A stretch of 64,000 bases of DNA from Temnothorax longispinosus (lineage: Eukaryota; Arthropoda; Insecta; Hymenoptera; Formicidae): positions 3,720,001 to 3,784,000 of the forward strand of contig NC_092364.1 in assembly GCF_030848805.1 (NCBI RefSeq). Reading direction: 5' to 3'. A model generated the notes under the pieces. That model was given only the letters and a program-made list of their open reading frames with translations. It was not told the origin of the DNA and searched no databases. The translations under genes and the position numbers were made by a program. Below, piece after piece: positions 11,020 to 24,428 of the stretch; position 1 is the stretch's first letter; each line of letters begins with the position of its first letter.

Positions 11020-13350
11020 TATGTAAATGTATAAGAACGTAAGGCGTCATAATAATAATACTAATTTTATTGAATGCAGAAAATGTTTTTTTTCTAATAT
11101 TCATTTTAACGCAATATTTTTTACTTTATAGAAATTCTAAATCACAACGGTTTAATCTGATTAGAATTAAGCTTGATTAGGTATAAAGACGTTAAAAGAT
11201 AGTCGTGACGATCTATCCGAAAGCTTTGTTCAAGCGTTAAGTCGCCACTTCGCGCCCGCAGTCCTCTCGCCGTTACTAATCGTCGCATGCAGGGTGAGGT
11301 TCCTGGATGCTGTCGTCCCGGCTATAGAGTTCCGCTCTCCGAGATGTTGCAACGGGGCCCCCGATCGCGGGGCCCTCGCTTCTGCACGCGTGTGTACACT
11401 GTGTACGCGGACGTGCGCGCGTATGCGTATCTCTCGCTTGCACTACCTCGTGCGATGGTAGCCCCGCGGCCAATTGGAAATTGTCCCTAATAACAGGGGA
11501 ACGAGCGCGCTGCACAGAGCGCGGTCCACTCCTATCGCGCGGGGTGGAATGCCGCGCGCTCCGCTCGCTTCTGCCGCATACCGCGCGCCACGTGAGATAT
11601 TTCGCTGCGCGTGTGTGTACACGGCGCGTAGAGAGCGTACACGGAACCGTAAGTGCATACCGACCAAAGAGATCCAAAACGCGAGTAACTCGAGGAGGAC
11701 GAACGACCAGATTGGCTGCTGGTCCCGGCACTCCTGCCTCCTCGCGCTCGTCCAATCTGCCGAGACCTCTCGCGAGGGATTTCGAGCTGATCTTATGAAG
11801 TCAACGAAAATGTAACAGAAATGACGTCACGATTATTTTCGTTTACTCCACAGATTTAATTATCGCTTTTTTTCAAAGTCAGAACGCAGAATCTGTGAGC
11901 GTTGTTCGTATTAATCGTACTGGAAACCGCTAGCGTTCCAGTGAATTTAGAAACCATTTTGCCAGCGAAAATTTGATGATACTTCATGTGTGAGATCGAC
12001 GATGTCTATCAGATACCGGACAGCATTGTTTCTTCTAATTCAACATTGTGAGAGTAATTTTGTTATCTCTCAGAGCGGCGAACAGAAGCCATTAGTCTAA
12101 ATAATTAGCGCTCGATCTTCCGAGCCAAAATTTAACTCGAGACCCGTGATGTTTGACAATGTTGATTTACCGTCATGAATCTACACATTGTAAAATGTGC
12201 TCGAGGAGAAGAGTGACGGACAAGATGTAGAAACAACGTGATAAATGCGAGGGATTAAATGTAGCAGGCCAGGAAGATCGGTGGCGGATAAACCGTCGGA
12301 AGAAATATGACGGTCTAAGTGGAATTGATCGAGCGTTTAGATCACTACGTGGCTGCTTTGCGTGCACGGTAGCCGGTCTTCATCTTTCTGTCTCTCTATT
12401 TTTATATATATTTTTGCGGCCACATCGACAGCGATATCGAAGCGCTGGCAAATTGCGCTCGCCACAATTTGCCTATGGAAAATTTATCCCCGCTAACTAT
12501 TAAGATATGTTTGATAGAGAGCACTCTAAGTGTTTAACCCGTATCGTTTAAGCCTCGCTAGTGAGCATAGATATCGTTAGCATATAGAGATATCATCTCG
12601 GCGCGGGACCTTTTATAAAGCATAAGAATAAAATCGCTCTTGGTGACTGGATTTAATCGCGTTAGTTAAAAGCTAATATTCCCTTTTTCAAACTAGAGAA
12701 CGATCGTTCGCGAGGAAGCGGATTAGTTGCGGTTTGCGAGTACGCGAATCGGCGATTGTCCGTCCAGCTTGGACAGAACGAGGGGGAGAGCGGGTTCCGA
12801 TGGAGTCGAAAGGGGGCGAACGGGGGGGAAAGGAGGAAGTGATGGTGTGCCGTGTGTTCCTTAATGAAACGTCGCGACAAAAAACGGCCACCCCGGTAAT
12901 GTATTCGCGGCGGAAGTAGGGCGAAGGGGTCGGGGAACCTGCAGTACTGACCGGCCGTCGCGTCGTCGGCAGCGGGCCCTTCGGTAAAACCGTTACTAAT
13001 TAACGCACACGGACGCACTTCCCGCTGTCGAAAGCAACGATCGGGCCCGTCGTCCTTTCGTGATTTATCGATCGACGGCCGACCGGCCCGCGTTACTCCT
13101 TTGCTTCTCGCTTGAAAAAATAAAAATAAAAAAAAATAAATAAATCGAATGATCCTCGCCACGAGTTCCGCGGCGGTTTCCATCGCCGTCTCTCTCGACG
13201 TAGCTTCTTCTCTCCTTTGCCGTCACTTCCTGGACGAACTAGCGCGCGAATCGGCCGGCCGCGGTAGCAAGAGCCAACGATTTCGTTCGTACGTGAGGAT
13301 AGCGGAAGAGACAGAATGTGAGAAGGAGAGAAAGAGGCGCAAGAGCGACG
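11020..13350. other. Non-coding stretch with CpG-rich blocks
   Basis: AT-rich at 11030-11200 and CpG-rich at 11250-11770, where five overlapping open frames (67 to 159 codons) lie on both strands. Mixed DNA follows to 12660, then CpG-rich DNA. A GC-rich imperfect palindrome surrounds CGATCG near 11354-11375. No recognisable protein, no tRNA. Confidence 0.65.
11822..11829. promoter_or_regulatory. Perfect CRE palindrome TGACGTCA
   Basis: The eight-base palindrome is the textbook binding site of CREB/ATF bZIP dimers. It lies in mixed non-coding DNA just downstream of a CpG-rich block. A single eight-mer is expected about once per 65 kb, so this is weak on its own. Confidence 0.25.
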
Positions 13351-13381
13351 CGCCGCGCCGCGCCGAGCCGAGCCGAGCCGG
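13351..13381. repeat. Pentamer array (CGCCG)3(AGCCG)3
   Basis: Six consecutive 5-bp units, three CGCCG then three AGCCG. Related GAGCC/GGCTC pentamers occur at 8321 and 50735, and (GCGCG)4 at 19551, so GC-rich five-base slippage recurs in this DNA. Confidence 0.9.
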
Positions 13382-16300
13382 TGAGGAGACGCGTGCACGA
13401 GTGCGTGATATCGCCGACACGCATCTGAGATCCCGCGCCGTGATATCGAGCACGCATATTACGAGGCCCAGAGAGCAGATGCTAACTTCGGTTGAACCCG
13501 AAGCCGCTGCTGCCTCCGTTCCCGGTCGTTGCTTCTCGGCACTTGCGCTTGGGGAGAGAACGGACGGACGCGGACGGCGACGGGGACGGTGTGTGTGCGC
13601 TAGAGACTTTTCGAAAGAGTGCCCCGCGGCCACTCACCACCCCGGAGAGGAGCACTTCCTCCTCCGGCCGGCGAGCTGCGATCCGAGCCAACCGGCGCGT
13701 CACGTCGCTCGTTTTTATCACGAGCTTGGAGCCCGAAAAAATCCCGCTGTTCCGAGATACGTGAACATACTTATATTAATTATTTTTTACTTACACGAAG
13801 AATATACGTTTATGAAAATAACAAATTAATATATAATACTTTGGAATTTACGGACAGCGAGTGTTTGGCCTTAAGAAATAGCGACGGACGGTTTGGGGTA
13901 CGAGATCGATCGGTGCAACGAACACCTCGCGCGTTAATCATAATTCGTTTCTTGCCGCTTAATCCGCCGAACAATCCTTAACGAGCTGTTTCACGAGCTG
14001 TCGATTTATTTCCCTCTTTCGCATTCCACGCTACCGACCGTGCCGAATTGCGAGTGAGCGCGATCACGAAAGCGTCAATCGTTCAATTAACTGCCGCGTT
14101 CGCACCGAGGTTCGCACGTGACCGGCACCGCATGAATTTTCGCGAAGGAGCTGTTTCCGAGACGGTTTATCGTTGGTACGATCGTGTGCGTGCGTTGTCT
14201 CTTCCCTCTTCTGCGTACCATCCACCTTGCCCAACGTGCGTGCACGCGCAAACGCGCCAAGTGCGTTTGCGTCTTATACGTTTGCAGCCAGGCGCGCTTA
14301 TCTCGCCGTCGCGGTCGTGTCGCTTTTAATTTAAATACGGATTTCGATTGGGACCGGCGCACGCGAGTGCAGATTCCTTTCCTCTTCTATTGAAAGCGTT
14401 TGCACCTGACACTTCTTTCCTCCATTCTCGAATAATTCAGAGATTTTTTTTCTTTTTACAACACGAGCGTGATAATTGACGATTATTTTTGCGGATGCGT
14501 CGTTCCTGATGAGGATATCGACGGAGATCGACGGAAATCCCTTCGAGTGAGTCAGAATCCCTTGCTCTCAGGCGCCGTCTTTTTTGTCTGCGACTGTCTG
14601 CGAGAACACGGGACTTAAGACCCCGAATGCCTTCATTCCGCGAATACCGCGCGGTTGAGCCGCGCGACGAGAGCCGCAATGAAGAAAATATACGATAGTT
14701 GCGGAGACAGGTCGTCGCCACCACCGACGGTGGCTGGGGATCGGAACTCGTGGGGAACCGATTTAACCCGCTGCCTTCTTGAGTTAGCACCTTTTGTCTC
14801 GGCCCGGCCGAGGCGCATTTGTCGACGCGGTATGCGAGGCGTTTCGCGCCTCCGTGATCTTTGATTGGCAAATTGCCGCAGCTTTTTGTCCCTCGTTGCA
14901 GCTAGCGTACGTTGTCAAGTCGTGGCAATGTACCACGACTCTGCCTTGCTAATGCTCTCGCGTCCGCTTTCTTTCTGGAATTCCAGTATTTTTGATATCG
15001 AGGATAATAGTTGTTTAAACGAGCATTAACTTAGAAAATGAAAATAAACATATCATAAAAAAACGCATGTATAAATTCAAACACATAATTTGCAATATGA
15101 TGTGATAATATAAATTAAAATCGTAGATTTTAGATTTGTGATGCACAATGTTCTTAAGAAATTAATTTTTGATACGAGACTTTTTCCTCATGGTTTAGAA
15201 GAACGATTGCTCGCAAGGCATTAATCATCCCGATTATACACGCACTCATTAAATATTAATAAACTTCACATAGATTTGAACTATTTCTTTTTTATCAGGA
15301 ATTAATTATTGCACGTTTGCATTTAAACCGGATAATAGTGCACAGTGATGCTTACGTTTAGAAAAAAATGCCGGCGAAAGAGTCTCGCCCAGGCGGAGAC
15401 CGCGAGACGCGATAGTCTCGAGAATTGATTACGAGCGTAATTACCGGTCGCGGATTAACATAAATTTCCATGAGGCTCGCGCGCGCGGCTCTTAGTCGCT
15501 TAATAATGCTTGCGTAAAACAATTAAAAAAGAAAGAGAAGAGATCGCGAGAGTAAACAGGCGAATTAGAGATTGAAAATTAGCTTCTGGAATCAGCTTCT
15601 GATCCTACTCCGCCCCTCCCGCTCCCCTTATTTCTTCTTTCTCGGCCGTACCGACGAGGTGCCTCGCGCGAGGGACGATTTCCACACAACGGACGCGCAA
15701 TTATTAATTGCCGTAATTGCATAAGCCGCGACGCTCCGTCTTAACAGCGCAAACGTTGCTAAATTGGTGAATGGCGGCAAACGTTGCTTGGCGCGAACTA
15801 ACGAAGAGATCTCGCGTGATTTCATTCACATTACCTCGCGCGCAGCACGTCCGTTTGCGCACATGAAAATAGCATATCCGCTTGCGTTTAGTTGCAAATA
15901 ATTACGTCGCGAGCGAAGCGGTCGATTTCTGTTGAAAAATATGAGGTATCCTGTGTTACATCTCTTCGAGTCAGTGCTTCGTGTTTTGAAAGCACGGCGT
16001 TGATATTTTCACGAGTATAATACACATGAGAGCGTAGAGATCATTTATAAATTTTTGATAAAATTAAATATAAATAGGATAAAATAAATTTCTTAAATAT
16101 CCGGTTTGGAGATTTCAAACTGATTATCGCGGTTTGCATAAAAGATACTTCAAATTGCAAGAAGTAATTAAAACGCTGCATATATATAATGAGAACACCA
16201 TCACGCGTTTATTACTAGAGAATTGAGGTGATATACATACTTTCGCAGTTTATTGCATAATTGATCAATAAATAATAAGAAATAAGTCTCGGAATGTATA

Positions 16301-17113
16301 ATTAAGTTTTACGATATATAAAGGATAATTCGATAATTATAATTAATAATGCCCGTAGCACGAATCGCTCTGTTCCTTGCGTGCATGTTTAATGCGTGAT
16401 TCCAAGAAATAACGCGAATCGATCGCGTCGTTATTTGTCACTGTACGAGGTGGTGTCAAGGCCGTCGATAATTTGTGGCGAACATTTCGCCCATCAGCGA
16501 ATGCTATAACGTTAGAACGGTGTACGTATACAGATAAGATGAGCCGAGATAGCTACGTGGTAAATACAATTTTTCCTGGTGTCATGGCGCTCTTCACCTG
16601 TACGGAACGTTATGCATTAACGTGTCGGACGATCGTAATCGCCGCTACGACAAGATCCATGCAAAGATGCAGTTTAGAAACACAAGCTTTCAAACGCCCT
16701 TATACAAATGGCTTTAAGCAGAGTTTGAGCACTATTTATTAGGTGATTAAATGAATTCGTAAAATCTACGTGCATATTTAACGTTTTCAGGACTACCGAC
16801 CTTTCGCGTGTAATAACGAAGTCAAATGCACGTTAAATGTTACAATTTATTTTATATCTATTTCTTTACGTGAGTAACTTTCTGTAGCTTCTCTTGGGAC
16901 TGTGAAGGTTAACAGAAACGTGTTTCGATTTCACGTTTAGCAGCGTAGCAGAGTAATGGCATCACGCGAGCGACGATATCTCCCGGGAGGACAATTTCGA
17001 CTCGGCGCGGCTGCGGCAGCGTTCGCGTTAGCTCGGTATGTTCGACTCGGTAGCGTCAAGTAGACAGGGCTAGTTCGTAAGTGACATTTCTCAGAAGCAG
17101 AGAGCGAGCGGGA
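13382..17113. other. Non-coding stretch
   Basis: The CpG-rich block at 13150-13760 carries a 226-codon open frame on the plus strand, overlapped by 136-, 79- and 72-codon frames on the minus strand. The peptide has no known domain and ends in AT-rich DNA, so it is not accepted. The rest is AT-rich (15000-15360, 16020-16340) or mixed. No gene is supported. Confidence 0.65.
15697..15723. promoter_or_regulatory. Homeodomain-type palindrome GCAATTATTAATTGC plus TAATTGCAT
   Basis: A 15-base palindrome (arms GCAATTA and TAATTGC around one T) is followed four bases later by TAATTGCAT. TAAT/ATTA cores and ATTGCAT words are typical of homeodomain and POU/C-EBP binding. This is motif-level evidence only. 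Confidence 0.25.

Positions 17114-17152
<39 letters not shown>
17114..17152. repeat. Pyrimidine tract, (TC)n, 39 nt
   Basis: Uninterrupted pyrimidines, almost entirely TC units. The minus-strand Arg/Glu repeat peptide over it is an artefact of this tract. Confidence 0.95.
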
Positions 17153-17155
<3 letters not shown>

Positions 17156-19550
17156 GCCGCTCGTCGGGAATGAACGAGAGTGGCACTCCGGACAATCGTT
17201 CTCGAAAATCTCCCACGGTACGTGGAGCTCCTCTGCCTTTCTTGCCTCCCTTGCCTGGCCCGATCGTTACTCCCGCATCACCCACGCCCGACAGACATTC
17301 CCCCACTGGCCGACGCGACATAGACCTTCTCTCCTCTCAACCCCTCCGGGCCTTAAGTCCCGAGGTTGCGCGAATTATCAGTCGTGTGTGATCACCAAAC
17401 TCGCGATCCGGCTTGCGAGCATATCGGCTCCCGACAAAGAGGCTGGCCCATCCATAATTCAAGCAATCTGACAGCCGTGTACCACCGCCGTGAGAGTCGA
17501 GGCGCCGATTGGCTCCTTAAGCGTGCAAAATAAAGTTCTTTGCACGGGCCCTTCTTGCATTCGCTGCCAACGCCCTTTTTCTCTTACGCGTCAATTATAT
17601 TGACGTGTCGTCAACACTGACAGCGGGCAGGATAGAAGAAGAACGTTGAAATCAAAATCCCGGTGGATAGCCGTTATTTTTATTCCCGTGGTTTAAAATT
17701 GATTCTTAAAGAATCCAGCTTCCATTATATACATACGGTTTCTTACATTTACTTTCATAAAAGAGAAAGTGAATGGATATAAACTTAGGAAACCAAGTTA
17801 GAGACAAAGTGCGCATCTTACACGATGTTTGAAAAAAAAAAAAAATATATCGCTGAACGTAGACTTCGTTGCACCATATAGTAATTAAGAATTGAATACG
17901 TGCTTTCGTGAAACACACGAGAAAATATGATGTCTGTATTCGTGCGCGGTATAACAGGATACGAAGCGCATACAACAGATCACAAGCGCACAAGTGTAAC
18001 ATGTACGACCATCGAGTGGAACAGAGCGGAACGGGTATATGATTGTAACATTAATGAAAGACGAACTCTTTGATCATAACGACGAATGCGCTTTAATATC
18101 TTTGGTGTCTCGTCGTTTATTAAATTATATTACTCTTGTCGATCTCATTATTGTTATAATTATTTAATAATCTTTCTGTATGATGTCGGGTTCTTGAAGA
18201 GGAAATTTCTTCGTGCCGCGTGGCGGACGGAAACAGGATTTGCGACGGGCGGCAAACGCGGTTCCGGTTGCATTCGTGGAAGGGAACGGGTGCCGATTGA
18301 AATAAAGCAATTAGAAAATTACCATATATAATACCGGCCGTTTCCGAAAGCAGTACGAAAAGGAACGGCACGGTGCACGCACGCGGTTCGAAGCCGAATG
18401 CTATCTGATATAGGAGCGTTTCCCCGCGTTTAAGCCGTGGCATGCAGCGCGCGCGCACTCTTCCTAATCTATGTGGTAACTCTCGCGCGGCCGAGGGCCT
18501 CGTTAAGAGGGGGTCACAGGCCTCTTTCGCAGAGACTTGCGAATTTCGCTGCAGATCGCCGATTGAGCTTCACCCCTCTTGGGAAAATCGTCCGCCATCG
18601 AGGCCAAGGCTCCGTTGTATCCCTCTCTCTCTCTCCCGCGTTTTTCACCGACACGATCCAAAATCCTGTTGCGTGTCGTGAACCTGACAGACCTTGAAGG
18701 ACATTTCACGCGGTAATAATGCTCGTGAATAAAGTTGAAAGAGAGAAAATGCAGGAATTTTAATTAGCTTTTTGGCCTGTTTCTTATGTATTCTGCTGGA
18801 AAATATCGCCGAGTGACCATGGGTAATTGGAGAGTTAATTTATGGATGCTACTTTAATATCCTTATAAAGAGAATTATTCATGTTTTATTTGTGATATAT
18901 ATATTTCGAAATTATCTTACGCTCATAAATAATAAGCAGCTTTTGTTATGCAATTAAAAAAGAGAAGAGATTTCGTAAAGATTAATTATTTAAAAACGAT
19001 TAGGAAAAAAGGATCGTTGTGAGGGAGAACAATACAATATCTTTTTCAAGATAACTAAATAATATTCTTACAGAGAGTGTTTAATACGCTGTATTATTTT
19101 CTATGAGAGCATTCTTTTTAAGTGCAATTTTCCACCATTATACGTTACACGCAATGATACGCGGATCTTTCGTCGATTATCTCGAATGTCAGTTTCATTC
19201 TAACGTTTATTCCAAACCGCTCTAATGATACGCTAATGATACCGCTCAAAGAGTAATTAGATTTTAATTGTGCGAAGTAATAAATAATCGTGATTGTGCT
19301 GTCGCGGTCCGAGCGCCCGCGCGCCGGCCAGGGTGAAAGCGAGCTGGCAGATTTCCTCCGGAAGCCGTCGCCGGCGCGTCCTGAATCCGCTCATTCCGAA
19401 AATCCTTTTGTATTTTAATGCCGCCGGCCGATATTTGAGCGCGCTGGCACGCACGCCCCGCTTGTATTCAAAGCAGCCTTAATTTGAATAAGGAATAAAG
19501 TGCCTTTTCGAAGTGATATAAGCGAAACGCGCCGATCCGCTCGGGGAGGC
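17153..19550. other. Non-coding stretch
   Basis: CpG-rich at 17160-17560, AT-rich at 17690-18180 (A14 at 17832-17845), CpG-rich at 18200-18700, AT-rich at 18720-19260. Overlapping CGTCAA/TTGACG words form a small hairpin (7-bp arms, 3-base loop) at 17589-17605. Open frames are at most 112 codons and unrecognised. Confidence 0.65.
18554..18566 (+). promoter_or_regulatory. Copy 1 of GATCGCCGATTGA
   Basis: First of three plus-strand copies of this 13-mer; the others are at 30191 and 30732. An 11-base reverse-complement core (AATCGGCGATC) lies at 20109-20119. Function is unknown; a sequence-specific binding site is inferred. Confidence 0.3.
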
Positions 19551-19575
19551 GCGCGGCGCGGCGCGGCGCGGCGGG
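19551..19575. repeat. (GCGCG)4 pentamer repeat
   Basis: Four GCGCG units followed by GCGGG, continuing CpG-rich DNA upstream. It may form stable secondary structure. Confidence 0.9.
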
Positions 19576-21559
19576 CCCCTCCGCGCACAGGGGCATTTTA
19601 TCTAATCTTGTCATGCCATGTAAGGCGGAATGGGACAGGCAGCTCTTAAAAGTCGCAGCCACCGACGTTATTATTTAAATAAGGTCCACCCTTTTCTCTC
19701 TTCGGCGGTGGCGAAGCGCCTTTTTATTCACCTCGCGCGTCTGCGCCGCCGCGCCGCCGCCGGCTGACCGATACGGAAATATCGATATATCCTTTCGACG
19801 CTAAAAAGCGCGGTCCATTATTCGCGTTTTTGACGAGAATCGGACTGCGAGTATCCGAGAGATTCGATCGATCGCCATTCTCAATTAAATTTATCAGACC
19901 TGTAATATTCGGTTATGGAATAATCGTGTATGGAATAATATATGAAATTCAAGCCTGTAAGAATTTACTTGGTTTCACTATATAATTCATCGTGAAGGAA
20001 ATCCTCAAACGAATTTTCTGAAATGTTGAGACGTGCCTGTCGGCCACAGTCGCGCTTTCCGCCGCCTTCTCCCATATTAACGCATTTACATAAAACATAC
20101 CGGGCAACAATCGGCGATCGCGCTTCGACGTGCGTCGCATGACGGATGACGGCGGGCGGGTGGAAATAAAAAGAAAGACTTACCTATATGGCCGATAGGG
20201 ACGTACGATAAAGCTAATGGAAACGTGCCAATAATATGTCCGTGGAGTAGAATGGAAAGACGTGTAATGAAAGGTTGCGCGCGAATAATATGTAACTGTC
20301 GCGTCGCAACGCGTTCCCGATTTTGCGACGCAACAGGATCGTGCGAATACCTTTTTCCCTCGTCTGATAATGGAAACGGACAAGGCGCCGCGACGCGTTG
20401 TCGCGCGTTGGGAAATATGGAAACTCGAGCGCCGCGCTCCGTGCATATTTTTATCGCGTGTCGCTTTTGTTTATCGCACGCCGTCAATCCGCTCGAGCTG
20501 AGCGACAATGTATACAGCATTTTCTCATTGTTACTGTATCTTATTGTGAAGGGAAAAACAGTATTTTCTGTGTTCTCATATTTTTTGGCAGATTTTATCG
20601 CGGTACCCTGAATTAATAATCTCATTATTTAATTAAACGTGGAAGAATTGAAGACATAAAGGCTCTCGTGCAATACGTGGAAATCCTAGGGTAATGCACG
20701 GCCGCTTGCTTTGTTGTTATTAAGCGGTCATCGTACGTCAGAAAGCGATTAAGATAATCTGACTGCAAAATCGGAGCAGCCTCGAGGCACCACCGACTAG
20801 GCGAACGAAGTACTGCCGTAGGCCGTGCCACGAGACCCTACAGGGCATCCGGGAACAGGTGAAGAGCCGTAATAATATGGAAATGATAGGCAGCGCGAAC
20901 GATTTCGCGGCGGAACGGATATACAAAGCGCCGGCTGTAAAAACGCGTTTGTTGGTTCTTCCAACCGCAACAACGTGGTTTAGTTTATTGCGGCTTCTCT
21001 CTCGTAAAAGGTCTCGGTTCTTTTATCTCTTCTCAGTTTTTCTCTCGATATTATGCGTTATTAGTATCGTTCGTCTTGAACTCCAGGAAATTGCGCTCGC
21101 TCACGTGTTTTATTTCGCATCCCGTCAAAAATAATGATTCGAATAATACAGCGATTATTTAAGACTTTAGCATCTCCGTATACTTCACTTTTTTTATTAT
21201 ACGTAATCCCTTTGTACATGAGTCTGCGACAAACGTCGGGTGTTTTTTTTTTTTTAAACTTACGAGCCTTGGGCGAAGTCGGCTCGGATTGACGATGCTC
21301 ATCGATCATTCGCGGTCAACGCGTGGCACGTTTTACGGAGGGACGTTTGAAAAATGCCCTTTGGGTACCTAATCGTCTAAGGTGAGCACGACTGACGGCG
21401 ACAACAACGCTCGACGAGAACGACGACGACGGCGTGGTCAGCCAGGGCCGAGCTGGCCTACATCGTACAACTCGGCCTGGTGGTTCGTGAGCACGCGATC
21501 TGATAAACCTAGACGTGGCTCTCGTGCCGAAATAAACCGTCGCGCTTTACATAATGTGC
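19576..21559. other. Non-coding stretch
   Basis: Mixed DNA. The longest frame is a 179-codon minus-strand open frame (20086-20625) with no domain, overlapped by a 128-codon plus-strand frame. A T13 run lies at 21243-21255. A donor-like word on the minus strand at 20175-20183 (rc TAGGTAAGT) has no convincing exon beside it. Confidence 0.65.
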
Positions 21560-21592
21560 GGAGAGAGAGAGAGAGAGAGAGAAGGAGAGGAA
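21560..21592. repeat. Purine tract, (GA)n, 33 nt
   Basis: Uninterrupted purines beginning with ten GA units, in a purine-rich stretch that continues to about 21630. Candidate GAGA-factor binding DNA by composition. Confidence 0.95.
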
Positions 21593-24262
21593 TGGAGAGA
21601 AGGCGCGCGAGGGTGGAGGGAGACGAGGGCTGTTGAGCGTGCGGTGCATGTCCGTTTCCGCGTGTTTGCATCATCGATAAGTCATCTTTCTCCCCGGGTA
21701 TGGCGAGGAGGCACTCGGGAAGTACTCGAGAAGCTCGCAACATACTTTAGGTTTTGTTAAACCTTTCCGGTTAGGCCCAACCCCCGCGCGCACGAAATCT
21801 CCCTCTCGCGACAGTCTCGCCCCTTCCCGCGCGATACATATCGAATCCCGCTCTCGGTCAAAGCGGCACCGATAATGTCTATCCGAATGCAGCAAAACGA
21901 AAATAGTTTGATTGTGTGCGACTGTCAAGAAAAAATTCTTATTTTTGCGAAAGTCGGAGTGGAAAGATTTCATTGACGATCTTCCGACGGTAGAATATTC
22001 CGCGAATAATTTACCGCTCAGATTTATCGTTGTATCATAAAATATTTTAGCACAAAATCAACATCAAGAATATATTTGTCATTACTCATTCGATAACAAT
22101 TCTGTGGTATCGCCTTTATCAGTCGAAGAAATATGTAACTTTTATTGCTATTTCGACTGCCGTTTCGGTTCTTTTACGAAATTTTCAGAAACAGTTTATT
22201 TTAACGCGTTCACATTTTCAACAGTTTCTTTTTCCTGCAAAAAGCGTGGAGTCGCGACGCTCATGACGCGAAGAGATGGCGGTCGAGGTAAGGTAGCCAG
22301 AATGGCGAACTGGGGAATGGCCTGAAACAACGAGAAAGCCGAGGCCGGAGGATCACCGAGTGGGTGGTGGAAAGGCGAATGGTAGAGGTTGAAGAAGTCA
22401 GGATGGCGCGGTGTGGAGCTAGCCAACCGAGACCGGCGGTCACGCGAACGCATCCGCGATTCGCGTCCTGTTGTTATTTTTATCCGTGAGCAAAATAATT
22501 TAAATAATTCCGTCGCGGAATGCGCCGTTTGTGTATGAATTTTCCATAAAATGTTACGTTCCAGACGTTATGACGGAAAACGTCCGAGTTTTCTCCCTCT
22601 CTCAGCCTTTTTCTCCTCTTAACCCAGGAATCTGATGAAACCTAGTCAGGCAATATTTTATAAATAGCATTGTTATTATATTGTTGCATCGCAACGTTAC
22701 GATTTTCACAGACGATATCTGATAATTCGCGCGCGATCGTCGCAGATATATCCGTCTCGGAATAAATAAAGCGATGAGTCTCGAGTTTTCGCGAGCGTAA
22801 TTAAAACGTCGAGCTTCACAGGCCGGTAGATGAGGAACACGGGGGGGAGGACGATCGATGAGCGAAGATAGTCGGCCTTCCGTTTAAATAATTCTCCCGC
22901 AATTCCAGGCAAAATGTTATCAAAGACGTGGTGCTTTATACGGATTATAACCGGCCTCGCGTTCATCGCGAGCGATTCTCCACGCGCGAGAGCCACGGTG
23001 ATTCTTCAATTTCGCCAGTAGCAATTCCCTTTTCCAATTTGCGAAGGCGAAAATGAACGCTAAAGCGGTCGTTGCGGCATCGACGACGATCGCCCCGGCG
23101 CGGTAGCGTTCGTCGGCGCGGAACGGCGACCACGCGGATATTATCATAATTTCATAATTAGCTCGTTCCAGGGGTCCTTACCGCCTGTCTCGAGGCAGCA
23201 ACATTTAAACGCTCGTCGGACACGCTACCGGCTCTCGCTTCTGCGTTTCTCTCGTCTTTCTTGTTCGCTTATTGGCCGGCCGGCTGTTTCTCCTCGCGCC
23301 GACGGATTCGTTAGTTTCATGCTGGGAACATGTACAAGTTGCTCCCACGACTTCGGAATTGTTTAAGTAACTTGAGAGGCTCATATACACGCGAGCTCAT
23401 ACTTATTTAACAAAATTCGGTCTCTTATTTCGGCTTTATTGATCCTACTTTTAACTCGTTAGTCGATCTGGGTGTTGTATACTTATTGTTAGGAACTTTT
23501 TAAATTTACATTTGTCTGTCGTATCACATATTATTTACAATTCATTACATTACATATATACGCAAGATTACGGATTACTATGTAATTTTCTCAAATTAAT
23601 TCGCAGTAGTACGATTAATAAATATTTTATATCGCTTTAAAAATGAGCAAACATAAGAAGAGCAACATCAAAGCTTACTTATCTTTATTAATTTAAAATA
23701 GATCCTGAACAAGATCCGAAAGATTTCCGTATCTTTCGCATTGGCTATTTCACGCGTTGTTTACTCCACTTCTACACGGAAATTTGATATCAAATAATAG
23801 ACAACGCGAGAGAATCGTCTACTTCGACTCGGAGCGCGCAACAGTTCATCCTTAGAAAATAATAGCACGATTCATCTCATGAACGGAAATCGATTTTCTA
23901 TCTGACTCTCTTTTCTCTAGCGTAAAATGTTCTCTCCTTCTCTCATCCGGTTAGGAAGAATCGCATGGCACTTGTTAGATGTGATGATAGTAAGTCGAGC
24001 AACCCCCGTTTGCGCATACCATAGCTCTGTCGATCTGAATATCTCATACTTACAAATTGACCGAAAATGGCTGAAGAACATAATTTTGAAAGTATATATC
24101 GATGCGCTGTCCATCGTCTATTTATTTAATGCATATATACTAATGCAAGTCTTTCGAATCCTTAACTGTTCACGCAACGTAACGATTGGTCGCGAGAGGA
24201 TCGATTGACGAACATTTGTCAGTCGAATTCGGAAATAGAGAATTACAGCTTTTGAACGACTA
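21593..24262. other. Non-coding stretch
   Basis: CpG-rich patches (21600-21860, 22240-22470, 22700-23140) alternate with AT-rich DNA (21990-22100, 23400-23720). Open frames are at most 100 codons and overlap on opposite strands. No gene, RNA or transposon end was recognised. Confidence 0.65.
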
Positions 24263-24428
24263 AAGTGCTGGTCTACAACCTTGCTTTAAAGGATATTTAA
24301 GCTTTAAGCCGTAAGAAATTGACCAATCACAATGAGGAATGTGAGGAGAATACTCGACTGTGATTGGTCAATTTCTTACGGCTTAGAGCTTAAATACCTT
24401 TTAAAGCAAGGTTGGTAGACCAGCACTT
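24263..24428. mobile_element. Foldback element, about 68-nt arms, termini AAGTGCTGGTCTAC
   Basis: The left arm (24263-24330) and right arm (24360-24428) are reverse complements apart from a one-base indel and a few mismatches; the inner 23 bases are perfect. The loop is about 29 bases. It has no coding capacity and fits a small non-autonomous DNA transposon. No target duplication is visible beside the termini, so the superfamily cannot be assigned. Transcribed, it would fold into a long hairpin. Confidence 0.7.

Noticed and set aside
11354..11375. GGGGCCC-type GC palindrome
   Set aside because: Imperfect, with a bulge at the centre, and expected in CpG-rich DNA.
13149..13829. 226-codon open frame on plus
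   Set aside because: It lies in CpG-rich DNA where stops are rare, overlaps 136- and 79-codon minus frames, has no recognisable domain, and ends in AT-rich sequence without coding character.
18385..18395. B-box-like GGTTCGAAGCC
   Set aside because: No A box or cloverleaf upstream on plus, and none downstream on minus.
20086..20625. 179-codon minus-strand frame with a donor-like word nearby
   Set aside because: The TAGGTAAGT word falls inside the frame near its end; the peptide has no domain and a 128-codon plus frame overlaps it.
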